Source: Sinonovacula constricta (lineage: Eukaryota; Mollusca; Bivalvia; Cardiida; Solecurtidae). From it: a stretch of DNA of 64,000 nucleotides. This document shows, piece after piece, positions 35,686 through 48,000 of this stretch; position 1 is the first letter of the stretch; each line of letters starts with the position of its first letter. The position numbers were made by a program, and so were the translations under genes. The notes below the pieces were generated by a model that saw only the letters and a program-made list of their open reading frames with translations, searched no databases and was not told the origin of the DNA. The stretch is from assembly GCA_007844125.1 (NCBI GenBank), contig CM017561.1, positions 62,043,256 to 62,107,255 of the forward strand. Reading direction: 5' to 3'.

Positions 35686-38600
35686 TTATTCTTCTGCTTT
35701 CTCTTGGCTCTCTTCAACGTTCACATTTCTTGGCACAATGTATGGTACGAAAGCATTTGCGCAGGTTTCGTAGAACTGGTTCCAGACTCGACCGGCCGGG
35801 CAGTTGACGACGAAAGCTTGGCCCCAGAGGTCGCATTGGATGAACTTGGTCGCGTCAGGGTGAGGCCAATACAGCTTCTTGGCTTGAATGTTGGCAGAGG
35901 TGCAGGGGTTAGCTAACCCATTTAGGACCTGCTGCAAGGCGCCATTTCCGTTTCCGGTGTTAAGGTGATTTCCCAAGTAGATGCCGTTGGGGTTAAAGAT
36001 CCCGGTTCCCGTACTGCCGTTGCTAGGTATCGGTTTCACGGAGCCGTTGGCCTGGACACTGAAGACACATGTGAGTTTGTTCTGGTCCCAGACCAGTCCG
36101 GCAGCACAGGGCATGATGTTTGCGTGGCCAGTCATGTCGCATTCGATGAACTTTGAACTGTCGCCTGCAAAATTTAATATGGTAATATGTAATTGAGGAA
36201 AACAGTATTCTATCTTCATTTATATGTATATTTATTGATGTTCTTATGTTAATTTTGTTTTGCTATATTTAAGTTTAAGAGTTTAATTTGAAAATATTTT
36301 GTACTTTAGTAAAGAGGTGGTCTTTAAGTTGTGAGTACTATGCAATCTGGTGTAAGTTAAGTAATAAATAGATGTTTTTGAATATGTGATTTGTCCCAAA
36401 ACGGCACTAATTCATTTCCCTTCGTTTTATTACATTGAAAAGAATGTTTTTCAAGAGAATAACCTAAAAAAGCATTTTACCTACATATCATTAATATTAC
36501 AGAAAAAAAAATGATATATTTGTAACTGTCAGCCATTTATTTCCATTTCACATCTTATTCAATAAGCGAGGAATAAGTGGATTTAGATCGTTAAGATCTT
36601 TCGTCCATGTTAAAATTTCCCGTTGTTTCCTTATGTTGAATTTCGCAAACACAATGCACATGCACTTTAACTGACATAGAGTTGGATCACAACATGTCAA
36701 TACCTCAACTCGATTGACAGGCAAAAGGGAAACGCGGAAGGCCAAATATAAATTAATTGTGAAAAAGACAATCGGAAATTCTACGTCATCGACACAATTT
36801 ACTTGCTTGGTTTGCTGGCACATACGTGTGGTTCAATGTAAACTTACAGTTCAGTTTTTCCTATATTTTTTTTCAACGTAGCTGTCGAACTTCACTTTTG
36901 ACGCAAGGCAAGCCCGGATGAATATTGAAGCTGTTCACGCTGGTAGAAATTGCCCATTGAGTCAGTAAACTCAACTAAACAAGAAACACTCCACCAACTC
37001 CCTTAACCCACGACCTATACACACTGATTGCTAAAAGCTGCCGCTACCACTGTAGGCTACTATAATATGTAGTATAATAGTAGCATTTATTTCTCAGTGA
37101 TGACTGCTTCGCGTACTTTGCAAAGACAATAATTAAATCAATGAAAATAATAAGCTAATCATGTGTTGGCAAACTTTTTGTGGGTTATGTACGTGAGTTT
37201 TACGAATTACAAAAGCGGATATATCATTACCAGAGTAAGTTATCGGTATTTTTTTCTACAATTCAAATACAGGCGAGGACTAAACGACATGTATACGCGT
37301 GTATACCTTTAAAGGTGATATCCAACAGTTTGCACCAAACACATTATCATTAAACATTTTAATAAACTATTGTTACCCGAACAGATCTCACAAAATGATG
37401 TTTATTGATGTCCTACACCTTTCCTACCCACGCTGCAGAGATAGCTATTTTTAAACTAAGAAAACCACTTGACCATCTTCTTTTGAGATCACGTTAAATA
37501 GTGATCGGGGTAATTCGTTCTGACGTCGATATCTATTTTTAGCAGAGACCACTTTCGAGCTTTTTATACATTTGGAAAAATACGCATAGTGATTTTTTTC
37601 GCCATTAGTTCTGCCTATCAATTCAGTTAGTGTCCAACAGTCGTATTTATTAAGAATAAAGTATAAATTTATACAAAATAATGCCCAAGTTCCCCAAAGC
37701 AGTGGTTTGATATTGTAATATGTATTTGATACGGGAAAACTGTCATATACCACCTTTAATTAAACTATGAAACAACACCTTGGTTGCACTACAGAGACTA
37801 TTCATGAGATGCGTTCTTTAGACTACCAAGATTTATCTGTGGTTTCTTCCATTGAATACAAGACAGTCGCAAAATGATCACGGTAAATGTGTGCACATAA
37901 CTAAGTTCTGTACGAGATACTTACCGGCTACGGGGAAATACATCTGTCCTACGGCAAGAGCCGCTGCTGTGCACGGGTTGTTGTTGTTAGGCTGTACATT
38001 GTTGTTGTTACCCACCAAGATGCTACCTAGTGGATATTGGCTATTGTTGATAAATTGTGCACGTGGTCTGCACGTGAAAGTAGCGGTACTAAACACAGAG
38101 TCCCCTGGGCACTGTGTGACGTACATGTTCTGGAACTGGTCACACTGGACGAACTTGGTCTGATCGTAGGGATGCGGAAAGTAAACCTGGCCCATTGGGT
38201 TGTTGAGACAGGGGTTTGAAACCTGCGTGTAGCCATCTGATAAAGATAGCATTTTAGCTGTATTAGTACTTTACAAACCCTGTGCAATTTGACATGCTGC
38301 GGGTCGGGGAGTCATCCTGCCATTTTATTTGTATAAAACTAGAGCCTGCCAAAACTAAAGCCTATAATAAGTCTTTTTAATTTTATCAATGCATTTTCAA
38401 AACCCACTGGCAACAAAAGTTAATTGTTGCACCTAATAACTTGTATTTTGCTGGGTGCTATAATTAATAGTTAGTAGTTTACTACATGGTAGATAAAATG
38501 AAATAATCATTAGTAACTTAAGAGAAGAAAATTAATTTTGAAAAATATCGAATCTTTAAATATAAGTAATCTGTAGCACATTTATTTACCACAGAAACAG

Positions 38601-39053
38601 AAAATAAAGAACAACATAAAATGCACAATAGAAAATGTAATTCAAATATAAAGATCTCTAAGTTCCGCTTTCAGACTAAAATGAATTTAGTAAATGGTGT
38701 TCAACAAATAAATAAGTAAATATCTTGGTGTTATGTAGAAATATATCTATCATGAAGCTACCTAAACTTAAGACAGGCCTTTTACGTTAGGAAAACGAAT
38801 AAAAAATTGGTAGATAGTAAACAAATAAAGAAAAGATGATAGCTAGTTTACTTGCAAAACCTGACAACAGTAATCGAATATATCTTATTTGAAATTTTAG
38901 AAAAGGAACTAAACGTACACATATAACAGTGCAGTATTGCGTTGAATGATAATAAATAAGAGTGTGCAAATTAACAAGAATTGTACCTAGGCATGGCGAA
39001 GGAGACGCGACACACGCAGCGACGACAAGAGTGATGATGATGGTTTGCAACAT
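35686..39053 (-). CDS. Secreted three-domain CBM14 protein, gene 4
   Basis: Three exons: 39053-38987 (signal peptide MLQTIIITLVVAACVASPSP), 38236-37925 and 36164-35686. Donors are GTACAA and GTAAGT; acceptors are TTATCAG and TTTGCAG. Both introns are phase 1, and 858 nt give exactly 285 residues. Three CBM14 domains: domain 1 (NPCLNN...TKFVQCDQFQ...TC), an Asn-rich linker, domain 2 split by intron 2 just before GDSSKFIECD, a Gly/Asn-rich linker, and domain 3 (NPCTSANIQAKKLYWPHPD...TC). The C-terminus is acidic (EESQEKAEE). All domains have four cysteines. The protein is predicted to be secreted and to bind chitin or a related polysaccharide. Gene 1 has the same domain order, while genes 2 and 3 lack domain 1. 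Confidence 0.87.
37306..37760. mobile_element. MITE with TIRs, in intron 2 of CBM14 gene 4
   Basis: Left end TTAAAGGTGATATCCAACAG and right end CTGTCATATACCACCTTTAA form an imperfect inverted repeat of about 23 bp. Both ends abut TTAA, which would fit a TTAA target site. The inner sequence GTGTAGGACATCAATAAACA (minus strand) recurs at 48262 on the plus strand, together with the terminal AAACTGTCGGATACCACCTT. The element is about 455 bp. The minus-strand frame inside it (37451-37753) has no domain. Confidence 0.65.
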
Positions 39054-39084
39054 GGCTGCTGGTACTGGTACTGTCTTCGGGATC

Positions 39085-39131
39085 CTGACTGAAGCTCTGC
39101 CGACAACGCTAGTAGAACCCGTCTTATATAC
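39085..39131 (-). promoter_or_regulatory. Core promoter of CBM14 gene 4
   Basis: TATA box GTATATAAGAC on the minus strand (plus 39121-39131), with an initiator-like CTTCAGTCAG about 30 bases downstream (plus 39085-39094), then a leader of roughly 40 bases before the ATG at 39053. The 20-bp GATA-type block of genes 2 and 3 is not present. Confidence 0.6.
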
Positions 39132-40027
39132 TCGTGCAACCCGCGTGCAGTCGCTATCACGTGACAGGGCGACAGTGTTATGATACATCGACCGGGTTGC
39201 ATATCCGGTCGGTTTGTTTCATCCCAAGCGATCACAGACACTTGATGTTCTCGCTGGGTTCTAAACGGAGCAACACCGCCAGCTGTTAGGTTCCTGGGGA
39301 GGAGTGATTGTCTGGGAAACGGTGATTACCAAAAGGTACGATAAATGAGGGCTGTTACTATCAACGGAATGACGATCATTTTGTGTATTTTTGCATCACA
39401 CATAAAGAATGAAAAATAATACAACAGTAGTAATAGAAGTCATAAAAATAATATTACAGTAGTAATAGAAGTCGTAAAAGTAGTATTAGTTTTAGTACTC
39501 ATAGCGGTTAAAGTAGTAGTAAAATTAGTAGTAGTAATAGTAGAAGTGGAAGCAGGGATGGGTCCAGGGGGCGGGGGAGGAGGGAATGAAGGATGCATCC
39601 CCTTACTATTCAGGTAACAGTGTAGACTTGTGAAAAACACATACATGTAAACTTATAAAATGCTAAGCTTTGAAACTAAGTTTTGTCTGTTGACTGCTTA
39701 CGTCGAAGTAAGGGTCCCTAACTGTGTATGTATATCCAGTATTTACAGCGATAAAGTTGAATGGATCTTGAATCATACCCCACCCCACCGCCACCCACCA
39801 CTACTAGCTCCAAACTTTTCTGGATCCGCCCCTGTCCTACCGAGACAAAAAGTACAAATCTTTGAGCTGTGTGATCAGTATCTGCATTTTTTCCCGACTT
39901 ATTAACAAGGTTTTGCCTGATTTTATATTTTTATATTTCGTATTTACTGCGATAAAGGTGAATGGATCTAGATTCATACCGCGCCCCTCCACACACACTA
40001 AAATTTTCAGAATCCGCCCCTGAGTAT
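39132..40027. other. Intergenic with two copies of a short repeat
   Basis: GTATTTACAGCGATAAAGTT...GGATCCGCCCCTG (39739-39833) recurs at 39941-40022 with changes. Trinucleotide GTA repeats start near 39424. No gene was seen. Confidence 0.5.
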
Positions 40028-40358
40028 AAGTGGTGGTGGTGGTGGTGGTGGTTGTAGTAGTAGTAGTACTAGTAGTAGTAGTACTAGTAGTAGTAGTAGT
40101 TGTTGTTGTAGTTAAAGTTGTAGAAGTGGTATCGTTATTAATAATAAATATTATATGTCTAATAATATGTGTATATAAGTAGTAGTTATAGTAGTATTAC
40201 TAGTAGTATTAGTAGAATTAGTAGTATTAGTATTAGTATTAGTAGTAGTAGTAGTAGTAGTAGTTGTTGTTGTTGTTGTAGTAAAAGTTATAGAAGTGGT
40301 ATCATTATTAATAATATAAATTATATATCTAATAATATGTGTATACAAGTGGTAGTAA

Positions 40359-40417
<59 letters not shown>

Positions 40418-40561
40418 ATAGTAGAAGTAGTAGAAGTAGCAGTAGTAGCAGTAGTAGTAGTAGTTGCAGTAGTAGCAGCAGAAGTGGTATTAGCAGTAGT
40501 AGCAGTAGTAGTAGTAGTAGTAGGTGTAGTAGTAGCAGTAGTAGCAGCAGCAGTAGTTGTT

Positions 40562-40639
<78 letters not shown>

Positions 40640-40640
40640 T
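40028..40640. repeat. (GTA/AGT)n trinucleotide microsatellite, compound
   Basis: Long GTA runs with TTG and GCA interruptions. The middle part is itself duplicated: blocks ending in ATTATTAATAATA..ATTATAT and CTAATAATATGTGTATA occur at about 40135-40175 and 40305-40346. Poly-Ser, poly-Val and poly-Thr frames across it are artefacts. Confidence 0.97.
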
Positions 40641-43600
40641 GCATTAGTTGTTATAAACATTTATTAATTAATAACGCACAAACTGTTTATATTACATACA
40701 ATAGCTAATGCATTAGGTCTTAAGACCTTAAATCGTATTTGTGTTCATAGAAAAGCATTGTCGTTGTCACCGCATCCCTGCCGGTGCAAACCTTCATTCG
40801 ATAAGGTCTTCAGTGCGTGGATTGTTCTTTCCATAGGTTGCTCACGTTATAAATTCGCACAATTTCATTGTACCTTAATCATTTTAATTCAATCGAACAC
40901 AGGCGGCGAAGGTCTGGTGGCTTATAAGTCGGTGACTATTGCCGTTCCTCTTCTTCATTGGTAATGCCACAACCTATGGAATTTACAAGGTATCTTATCA
41001 GATGATTGTATGTATATATAAAACATTAAACCAGTGTGTTAATTTGTCAAATTAAGATTTTATGCACAAGATGGTTAAAGCGGTGTAGTTTCTGTCGCCT
41101 GGTGTCTTTTGATCTACTATTCAAATGTTTTGAGTCGATTTATAAGTCAGTAAGTTTTTATCAAGAATAAACTGTTCAAAAACAGGTAGTTTAATTAGAA
41201 AAAGCATCCATTGGAAACATTTTCATCGCCCCTTCTTTGATATTCAGTCTACATCAGACGAAATACAAGCCATTCGAGGACTGCATGTGTGTGTGTGTGT
41301 GTGTGCATGATTCTTTACTTCCGGCATGGTTGCGGGGCATGGGTGCCATGTCAGAGTGCACGTGACCAGGGCAGTCGGGTTGGACGATCTACAGGGTGGC
41401 CAATCTCAATTAACCAATTGGTAGTAGCGAGGGCTGGTAAAGATGTAATAGGAAGTTGTTGAGACTCAATTGCTGCTAATTTTATTTGTTCATTTGTACT
41501 GTTTACATATACATCGAGGTATAAAAAAATAGTTGTTTGAAATAATGCATTAATGAGAACTGTTTTGAATTGTATTTTCGCTTTCATTAGTTTACTATAC
41601 ATGTATACAATTATGGGCATTATCAGCTACATCAGCTACACACTATTTAACGAATCCAGATTAATCCGTCACCACCAGCACGTTGCTACTTTTATTACAA
41701 TAAGAAGAAATACAATTAACCGAAAGTTTTAGTTTTGTCTATTTTTGATATGTAGGCCTATTTGCTTCACAGTTCCCGTTGAAACGTTATATCAACAGAG
41801 AACTATCGTCAGAAAGTGCGCAGTTGTAATAATTTATTGTAATCAATTAATGTACGTGATAGGTAAAATAGTGAAGTTGTCAAATTGAGATTTTATGCAC
41901 AAAATGGTTAAAGCGGTGTAGTTTCTGTCGTCTGGTGTCTTTTGATCTACTATTCAAATGTTTACCGATTTCATTATTTGTATATTGTTAAAATATTTAT
42001 TGTGATGTGTTTAGAACGAGATTCGGAACCATATAATAATACTATATAGTACTGTGAAAGAAAAACGTTTTGTGATTTAGATACCTACTTATACTGTATT
42101 CTATTATACTGTTGTGTTGTGTTTATGTTAACGACGAGGTACAGTGGATGTACAAGTCTTGAATAAAATCTATCTATCTATCTTTATTACCGAACACCCC
42201 TCGTTGTGAAGGAACGTTGCCGGAAGGGAGTCACAGGATCAAGTAGCCTTTGTGAACGTTTGAACATCTTTTTCAAGCAAATGATGACAGCTCAGTGTGG
42301 AAATGTCGTCTAATTTGTGCACGCGCTGTCTTGTCAGATATGTAGCATCAATCAAACCACATCGGTACGTTTCGTTACTTGTCGTTACTCTTGTACAAAG
42401 TATAGTAACAATATCCACAGTGGGTGCCGGGCGTTTCCACAGGATCCATTCTATATTTGGGGACGCACCGCTGGACAGACATATGACTTCTGTATGGACA
42501 TACTATGCGCATTGGAAAAATAATTATAAAACAAAATATTAAAGGCATTTTTATGTGTGTTTTCTTTCATTATAACAACCGAAACAAGCATGGATTGTAA
42601 TATACAGAGGCAAGTTCTTCAGCCGTCTATAGTTTCCTATGTGGTGCATGCCTTCATAGTCACTTGTATACACAGTTTTTACTTTTTACCATCCGATTCT
42701 GAATAATTATTTTTTCTTACCTAAAGTTCAGATATGAAAAGGTATTTTTAGAAATTATCATGTCCAGCAGTGGTCTGCCAAGTACGACTTTGCAACAAAT
42801 GGTAGCATTATGCCAACAAACGATACATGTTACATGATTGTTTTGAATCAATCCATCCTAAATATGTAACATAAAATTTAACAGACCATACCAGTTTAAG
42901 GCTAGTTTTCACATATATCTGTTAAGGTTATTGTGATTGCTTAAAAGTCTTGAGCTCTAGCTAGCCTGACAATTTATTTCAAAGTTTCACGAACTATTCC
43001 ATATCCTATTGAAGTTGATACTGCCAAATATAAAATACTATTATTACATGTTTTTGATATTTTCGGACTTTTTACCGAATTTGTTTTTAAAATGTACAAA
43101 TTTATTCGATAAATATTTTAGATAAAAATACAATATTTTTCTTAAATCTGGATTGAAGATTAGAAATAATGGCAGAAGAGAAAAAATTAGAATGAAAAAA
43201 GATGACCCTTTGTGTCCATAAGAGGATTCTTACAGTTTCACAGCAATTTTAGGCCAATTTTAAACTCTTCTTTTGCTAAGTATCTACCTTAAGCCTTACA
43301 TGTGTATGATTATCGTAAAAAATAACAGGAAGAATAAATAAAGAGAATTTGCAATCTTATGTATTAAGAAGACATATTGATAAATGAGTTGAACAGGGAG
43401 AATAAAAAATTGAACAACACTTTTCTTCCATTTTGTACTTTAATTGAAATACATTCCTTCTCTGCTCAGAGACTGTGTTGACAGCTGTTATAGATAAAGT
43501 CCGCTTAAATAGAACATGCATTCACTGAACTCCACACAAACACCATATAAATAGTGTATACATGACACAGGCTTAGATATCAGGTTTCTAGTTCTTTTTT

Positions 43601-43905
43601 TCTTTCTTTTTTTGTGCTTTTGACATATGTAGGAGTGACCAGTTATGATCATTTTGGTGACATTAACCTATTTTGTCACCTTAGAACCACCAGCACACCC
43701 CACATCAGCTGGAAGACTTTCCAACCTTATGTTCCTTGCCTGAAAGAGACACAACTAAGCAGTCAAAGAAGCTTCAAGCCGGCGACCCTTATGTTTTCTT
43801 ACATCATTTTTAATTCATTTGCAAAACAAAACAAAAACACCAAAAATACCAAATACACAATATTTTTTTAAACCTTTCAGCTGATAAGTTCCTTCACCAA
43901 GCATA
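40641..43905. other. Intergenic, repeats but no supported gene
   Basis: An 85-bp direct repeat (TGTCAAATTAAGATTTTATG...TTCAAATGTTT) lies at 41045-41130 and 41879-41963. The stretch at about 41960-42185 looks like the 3' end of a non-LTR element, ending AATAAAATCTATCTATCTAT. A minus-strand frame at 41351-41620 (…NWLIEIGHPVDRPTRLPW…) looks mildly protein-like but was not recognised. Confidence 0.45.
41960..42185 (+). mobile_element. 3' remnant of a non-LTR retrotransposon
   Basis: Ends with TACAAGTCTTGAATAAAATC followed by TATC tetranucleotides, the usual form of a LINE 3' terminus with a simple-repeat tail. No coding part is left. Confidence 0.4.
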
Positions 43906-44284
43906 TTACCGTAAATGGCTATAGAAAGTGCAGTTTTTGACAGACTTATAACAAAAGCCGGGGTGCGCACATTCTCTGCCCTATCCATTTTCCCCCAAGC
44001 CTAATTGACCACGAAATAGTGTATTGCTGACCGCCACCCGTCATTTTTTTATATTCGGTCAGTTTCCTTTTTATTATTTAGTTTATTAATTAGTTTTCTC
44101 CTTACACTCACATAGATAGGATGTTCTATAAGTATTATATTGATTAAAGTTAAAAAGAATGACTACTGATTGATTTTCTTTGTGAAAAAATTTCTATGCA
44201 CACGTTTAAATGCAAAGAACAGGAACTAAACACTTTATCGTGTACATTGCAAAGGTGCGCATTTTCTATAGCCCTTGACGGTAA
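43906..44284. mobile_element. MITE with about 25-bp TIRs
   Basis: Left end TTACCGTAAATGGCTATAGA then AAGTGC. The right end reads, as its complement, TTACCGTCAAGGGCTATAGA then AAATGCGC. The element is about 380 bp with no ORF. No target-site duplication was clear, so the superfamily is open. Confidence 0.65.
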
Positions 44285-45001
44285 ATGTAATTTATTTGCC
44301 CAGAATTGTCTGCTTCATTAATATGTAAGGAGCAGACTGATGTGGTTTTTTTTGTTTAAATCAGGTCAATTCATTCTGACCACATATTACATATTCACAT
44401 AAGCATTACAGCCTGTTTAAATAAAATTAAAATAATTAATGTTACTACTTTTACATTAAAATGCAAAAATAGAGCTAGCTAGTATCCAAATGACCATACA
44501 AGGCAGTACATACTGAATCAAGATCATTAAAAATTAAAAAAAAACATAAAAAAGGTATATCAAGTACATACAAGGCAATTCAGAAAGCAATATTCCTATT
44601 AGCTGGACACACAATTGACAAAAAATATTAAATAAAATCCACCAACACAGCAAGCTATTAGCATTTAATTAGATTACAATTTAAACATAATTTTTTATAA
44701 AAATTATTTTGTCAATTATATAAATAGGTTTCAAGCTAATAGGATCTAAATTATAGTACTTTTTAAATACACATAAACGAGTTATCATGAATTATAAAAA
44801 GTAAATGGATTTACTTAACTTGCATATAGCACAATCTTTAAAATGCCTCTTTTTTGATTTGAATAACTGTCTAAATAACTGATCGCAGCATGAGTCATTG
44901 TAGAAATTGTGTTAAAATTATTTATTGTTTAACAATTTTGACTTACATGGACCTTATTATTCTATTAAAGTCCTAAGTAAAGTAAAAGTAAATCTGGCAT
45001 T

Positions 45002-45007
45002 TTTATT
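45002..45007 (-). terminator. Candidate poly(A) signal of GLYCTK
   Basis: AATAAA on the minus strand about 55 bases after the stop. Another AATAAA overlaps the region right after the stop (plus 45057-45062) but is too close to serve alone. Confidence 0.35.
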
Positions 45008-45062
45008 ACTGTTACTGATATAAAAATGTACTTTTCCAGATTTCTGTTTGATACTATTTATT

Positions 45063-48000
45063 TCATCTAAGAAACTTGACAATTAACAATTGTATATCCA
45101 TCACATTGGTACCAGTGAGCCCTGACTGTATCAGACTACCACTATCCGACAGCTGTTTAAACAGTGTGTATGAATCATTGTTATCTAGGTACTGCCGTGG
45201 GTCAAGCTTCTTCACCAATGCTGTGGGTATAAAGTTTGAGTTCACCACAGCACCTGCGGCATCTGTGGGTCCATCCTGACCATCGGTACCTGCACTAAGA
45301 AACTCAACATGGATATTGGACATAAACTTGGAAGCCATCCTCTCTTCCGTCAGAAACTGATGATGAAGCAGGGAAAATGCTAGTGCCATCTCTGTGTTTC
45401 TCCCACCTTTACCTGACCCTGTGACATTGACCGTGGTCTCTCCTCCACAGATAATGCAGATATCTTTCTGGCTGTTATACGACTGGCCAACACAGTCAGA
45501 TAATTGTTTGACATCAACTTTTGTCATACCATGTTTAAGAAGTTCTAGCTCTGCCTTCACAATGACTGGTCCTGCCTTCATAGGGAAGCATGTCTCCAAA
45601 GTTATAAATGACAAACTTTGCCATAGAGCTGAATAAATAAGCAGCATCTCTCACATCCCCTTGAATGGCTTCGGAGAGGATGATGGGAACATAGTTTAGC
45701 TTCTTCGCCTTTTCATAAGCAGCTTTCAGAGCAATGGTGTTACTGCCGATAATGATGTTATGGACATGATTGTATGCTGACTCGTTAGCAAAATATTTCT
45801 GCTGGTAAGGGGAAACAGCCTGGATCAAACTTTTTTGCACTAGCTTTTAGGGCAAGGGTCTCTAGGACAGCTGGGGGAACTGCATCCTGTCGAAATAATG
45901 AAGAAGTTTTATTTATACAGTAATGAGAAACATTTTTTAAGTAAAATATGTGTAAAATGATAAATGTTTTAGATAAGGGGAGTAAATTTAATATAGTGTT
46001 GCTCCTTATTTCTTAATCGAACCATGTAAATTTAGGAGTGAACAATGAGATGAATCTTTGGAATTGGGAAAAATAAATCAAGCATTAAAACAAGTCTCCT
46101 AAGGCATTTCTGAATAAAAATATACCGATTGTGTTGAAGTAGATGGGCATATTAAAATTTATTCTAAGAAACCAATCAGCACTGCTGAAGTAATTAAGCG
46201 AACATAAGAGTGCATCTACAGGTGTCTTTTGTTTTTACTGGTTTTAAAAAATACAATGTTTAGTGGTTATGTAATGGGTCTATATATTGCTACCCTAAAC
46301 TTTTAAGCTGAACTAAATGTTCAGTTCAGTGTGTCAACATTGTCAGTTCACAATGTTGTTTGTTTAACCTGATACAGATCCAAAGTTGGCATAGATGTGA
46401 AAATGTAAATGAAAATTAGTGATGCCACACAAAAATCATAAGGATGCAAGAAGTTAGATTGTTTGGAAAAACAACTATGGCTAAGAAGGATAACAGAAAA
46501 GTTTGGATGCAAGTTTTATTAATATTTACTAAAATCAGTTACGGCAATTTGTTGTTTTATATTGGACTTTATTATGTATGAATGGTGGACAAATGTGTAC
46601 ATTCTCTTTGGCGATATTGTCCCTATGACCTTAAAATGGTCTTTTGATAGAAAATACTGGAGATTTCTGAGCCAGAAGCACAATATTCAATGGGTTGGCT
46701 TTTGAGTTTGTTGTTGTTTTTGTTGTTGTTTTCTAAATACATAGCAGCAATCAATTAAATCATTACAGCAATGTCCAGCTGTATAGTGGAGGAAGACTCC
46801 TAACAAATGACTGGGTAGAACCACCGATACACTGCAAGTCAGCTGGAAGGCCTTCCCACATTAAGTCCTCTAATCTCAAATGGTCGGCTTTTGATAGTGA
46901 CCAAGTATTCCAATTTTAAATTGAACATCATTTCAGGTTTTTGGGAAATAGACTTTTAACAAAAATGATGACCAAGCTGACCATAGGGTTATGACCAGAG
47001 CTGCTTATTTTTCTTCGAAAAGTGAAGATCGAAGCCATGATTTATGTATACCTTAATGCCTAGTGTATCTAGGATCTGCAGACACTGACGTGGAGATGAC
47101 AAGAGTCGGCTGGTTGGCCCACTGCTGATAATGTCTAGCTTGTCACCTATCACATCTGACAGGATTAGGGACACTACCTGAATCAAAATGTACAATAATG
47201 TATTGGGTGATAAACCTGTTTCTTGCCATATAAACAAAACTTGCATGATTATGATTCTATCACTGGTGGATGAAGGTCAGCTGGAAGATATATTTCCATG
47301 ATATTGTAGGCCCACAATGTGGGGGACAGAAGGATAATGAAGCCATGCCTAGAACATATGTCCAAAGATGACCTTTAATAACAATATAATTATGTCATGG
47401 TAAAGGACCAGCCACAATAGCTCAGGTGGTAGAGCATAGGCTTGTGGATAGAGAGGTCATGGGTTCAAACCCCGGTCAAGTCAAACCAAAGACTGTAAAG
47501 TTGGTAGAAGTGGCTTCCCTCCTAATGCTCGGGGCTATGGGGACATCATTACGCCTGACTTGCTGGTGTCAGTATAATGGACCAGCCGGGCTCAGTCCCT
47601 CATAAGTGCCCCTGTGCTATAATGATAGAAATGGGGCAGCACAGTATCAGCAAAAATTCCGGCTAATCCCAACCCCAATCCCATGGTAAAGGCCTGGTTC
47701 ACTCATGTGTAAAAGTTGGACAAAAACAACAGGCAACAATTGCCTAGTCTTGTGTTATTTTTACAATGATATGGAGTGTTAATAGGCTCTGTGTGTATTA
47801 TAATGTAAATATCAAATCCAGATTTGGATAAGGCGGGACTAACAAAATCAACTGTCTGAGTAATTTGTATTGTTATGATCCAGAAGGAGTAAGTGCTATA
47901 TTCATCTTTTTGTTCCTTAAAGTTGGTAATATATGTAACAATATCTGACTGCTGTTAATGATATTTGTGCATAATTTCTGCAGAAAAAAGTCATACATTA

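Noticed and set aside
37451..37753. 100-codon minus-strand ORF
   Set aside because: It lies inside the MITE at 37306-37760, and other copies do not keep a coding frame.
40169..40708. Long frames of poly-Val, poly-Ser and poly-Thr on both strands
   Set aside because: All derive from the (GTA)n microsatellite; there are no splice or domain signals.
41045..41963. 85-bp direct repeats as LTRs of a small retroelement
   Set aside because: The intervening 750 bp has no primer-binding site, polypurine tract or coding sequence. More likely two copies of a short repeat.
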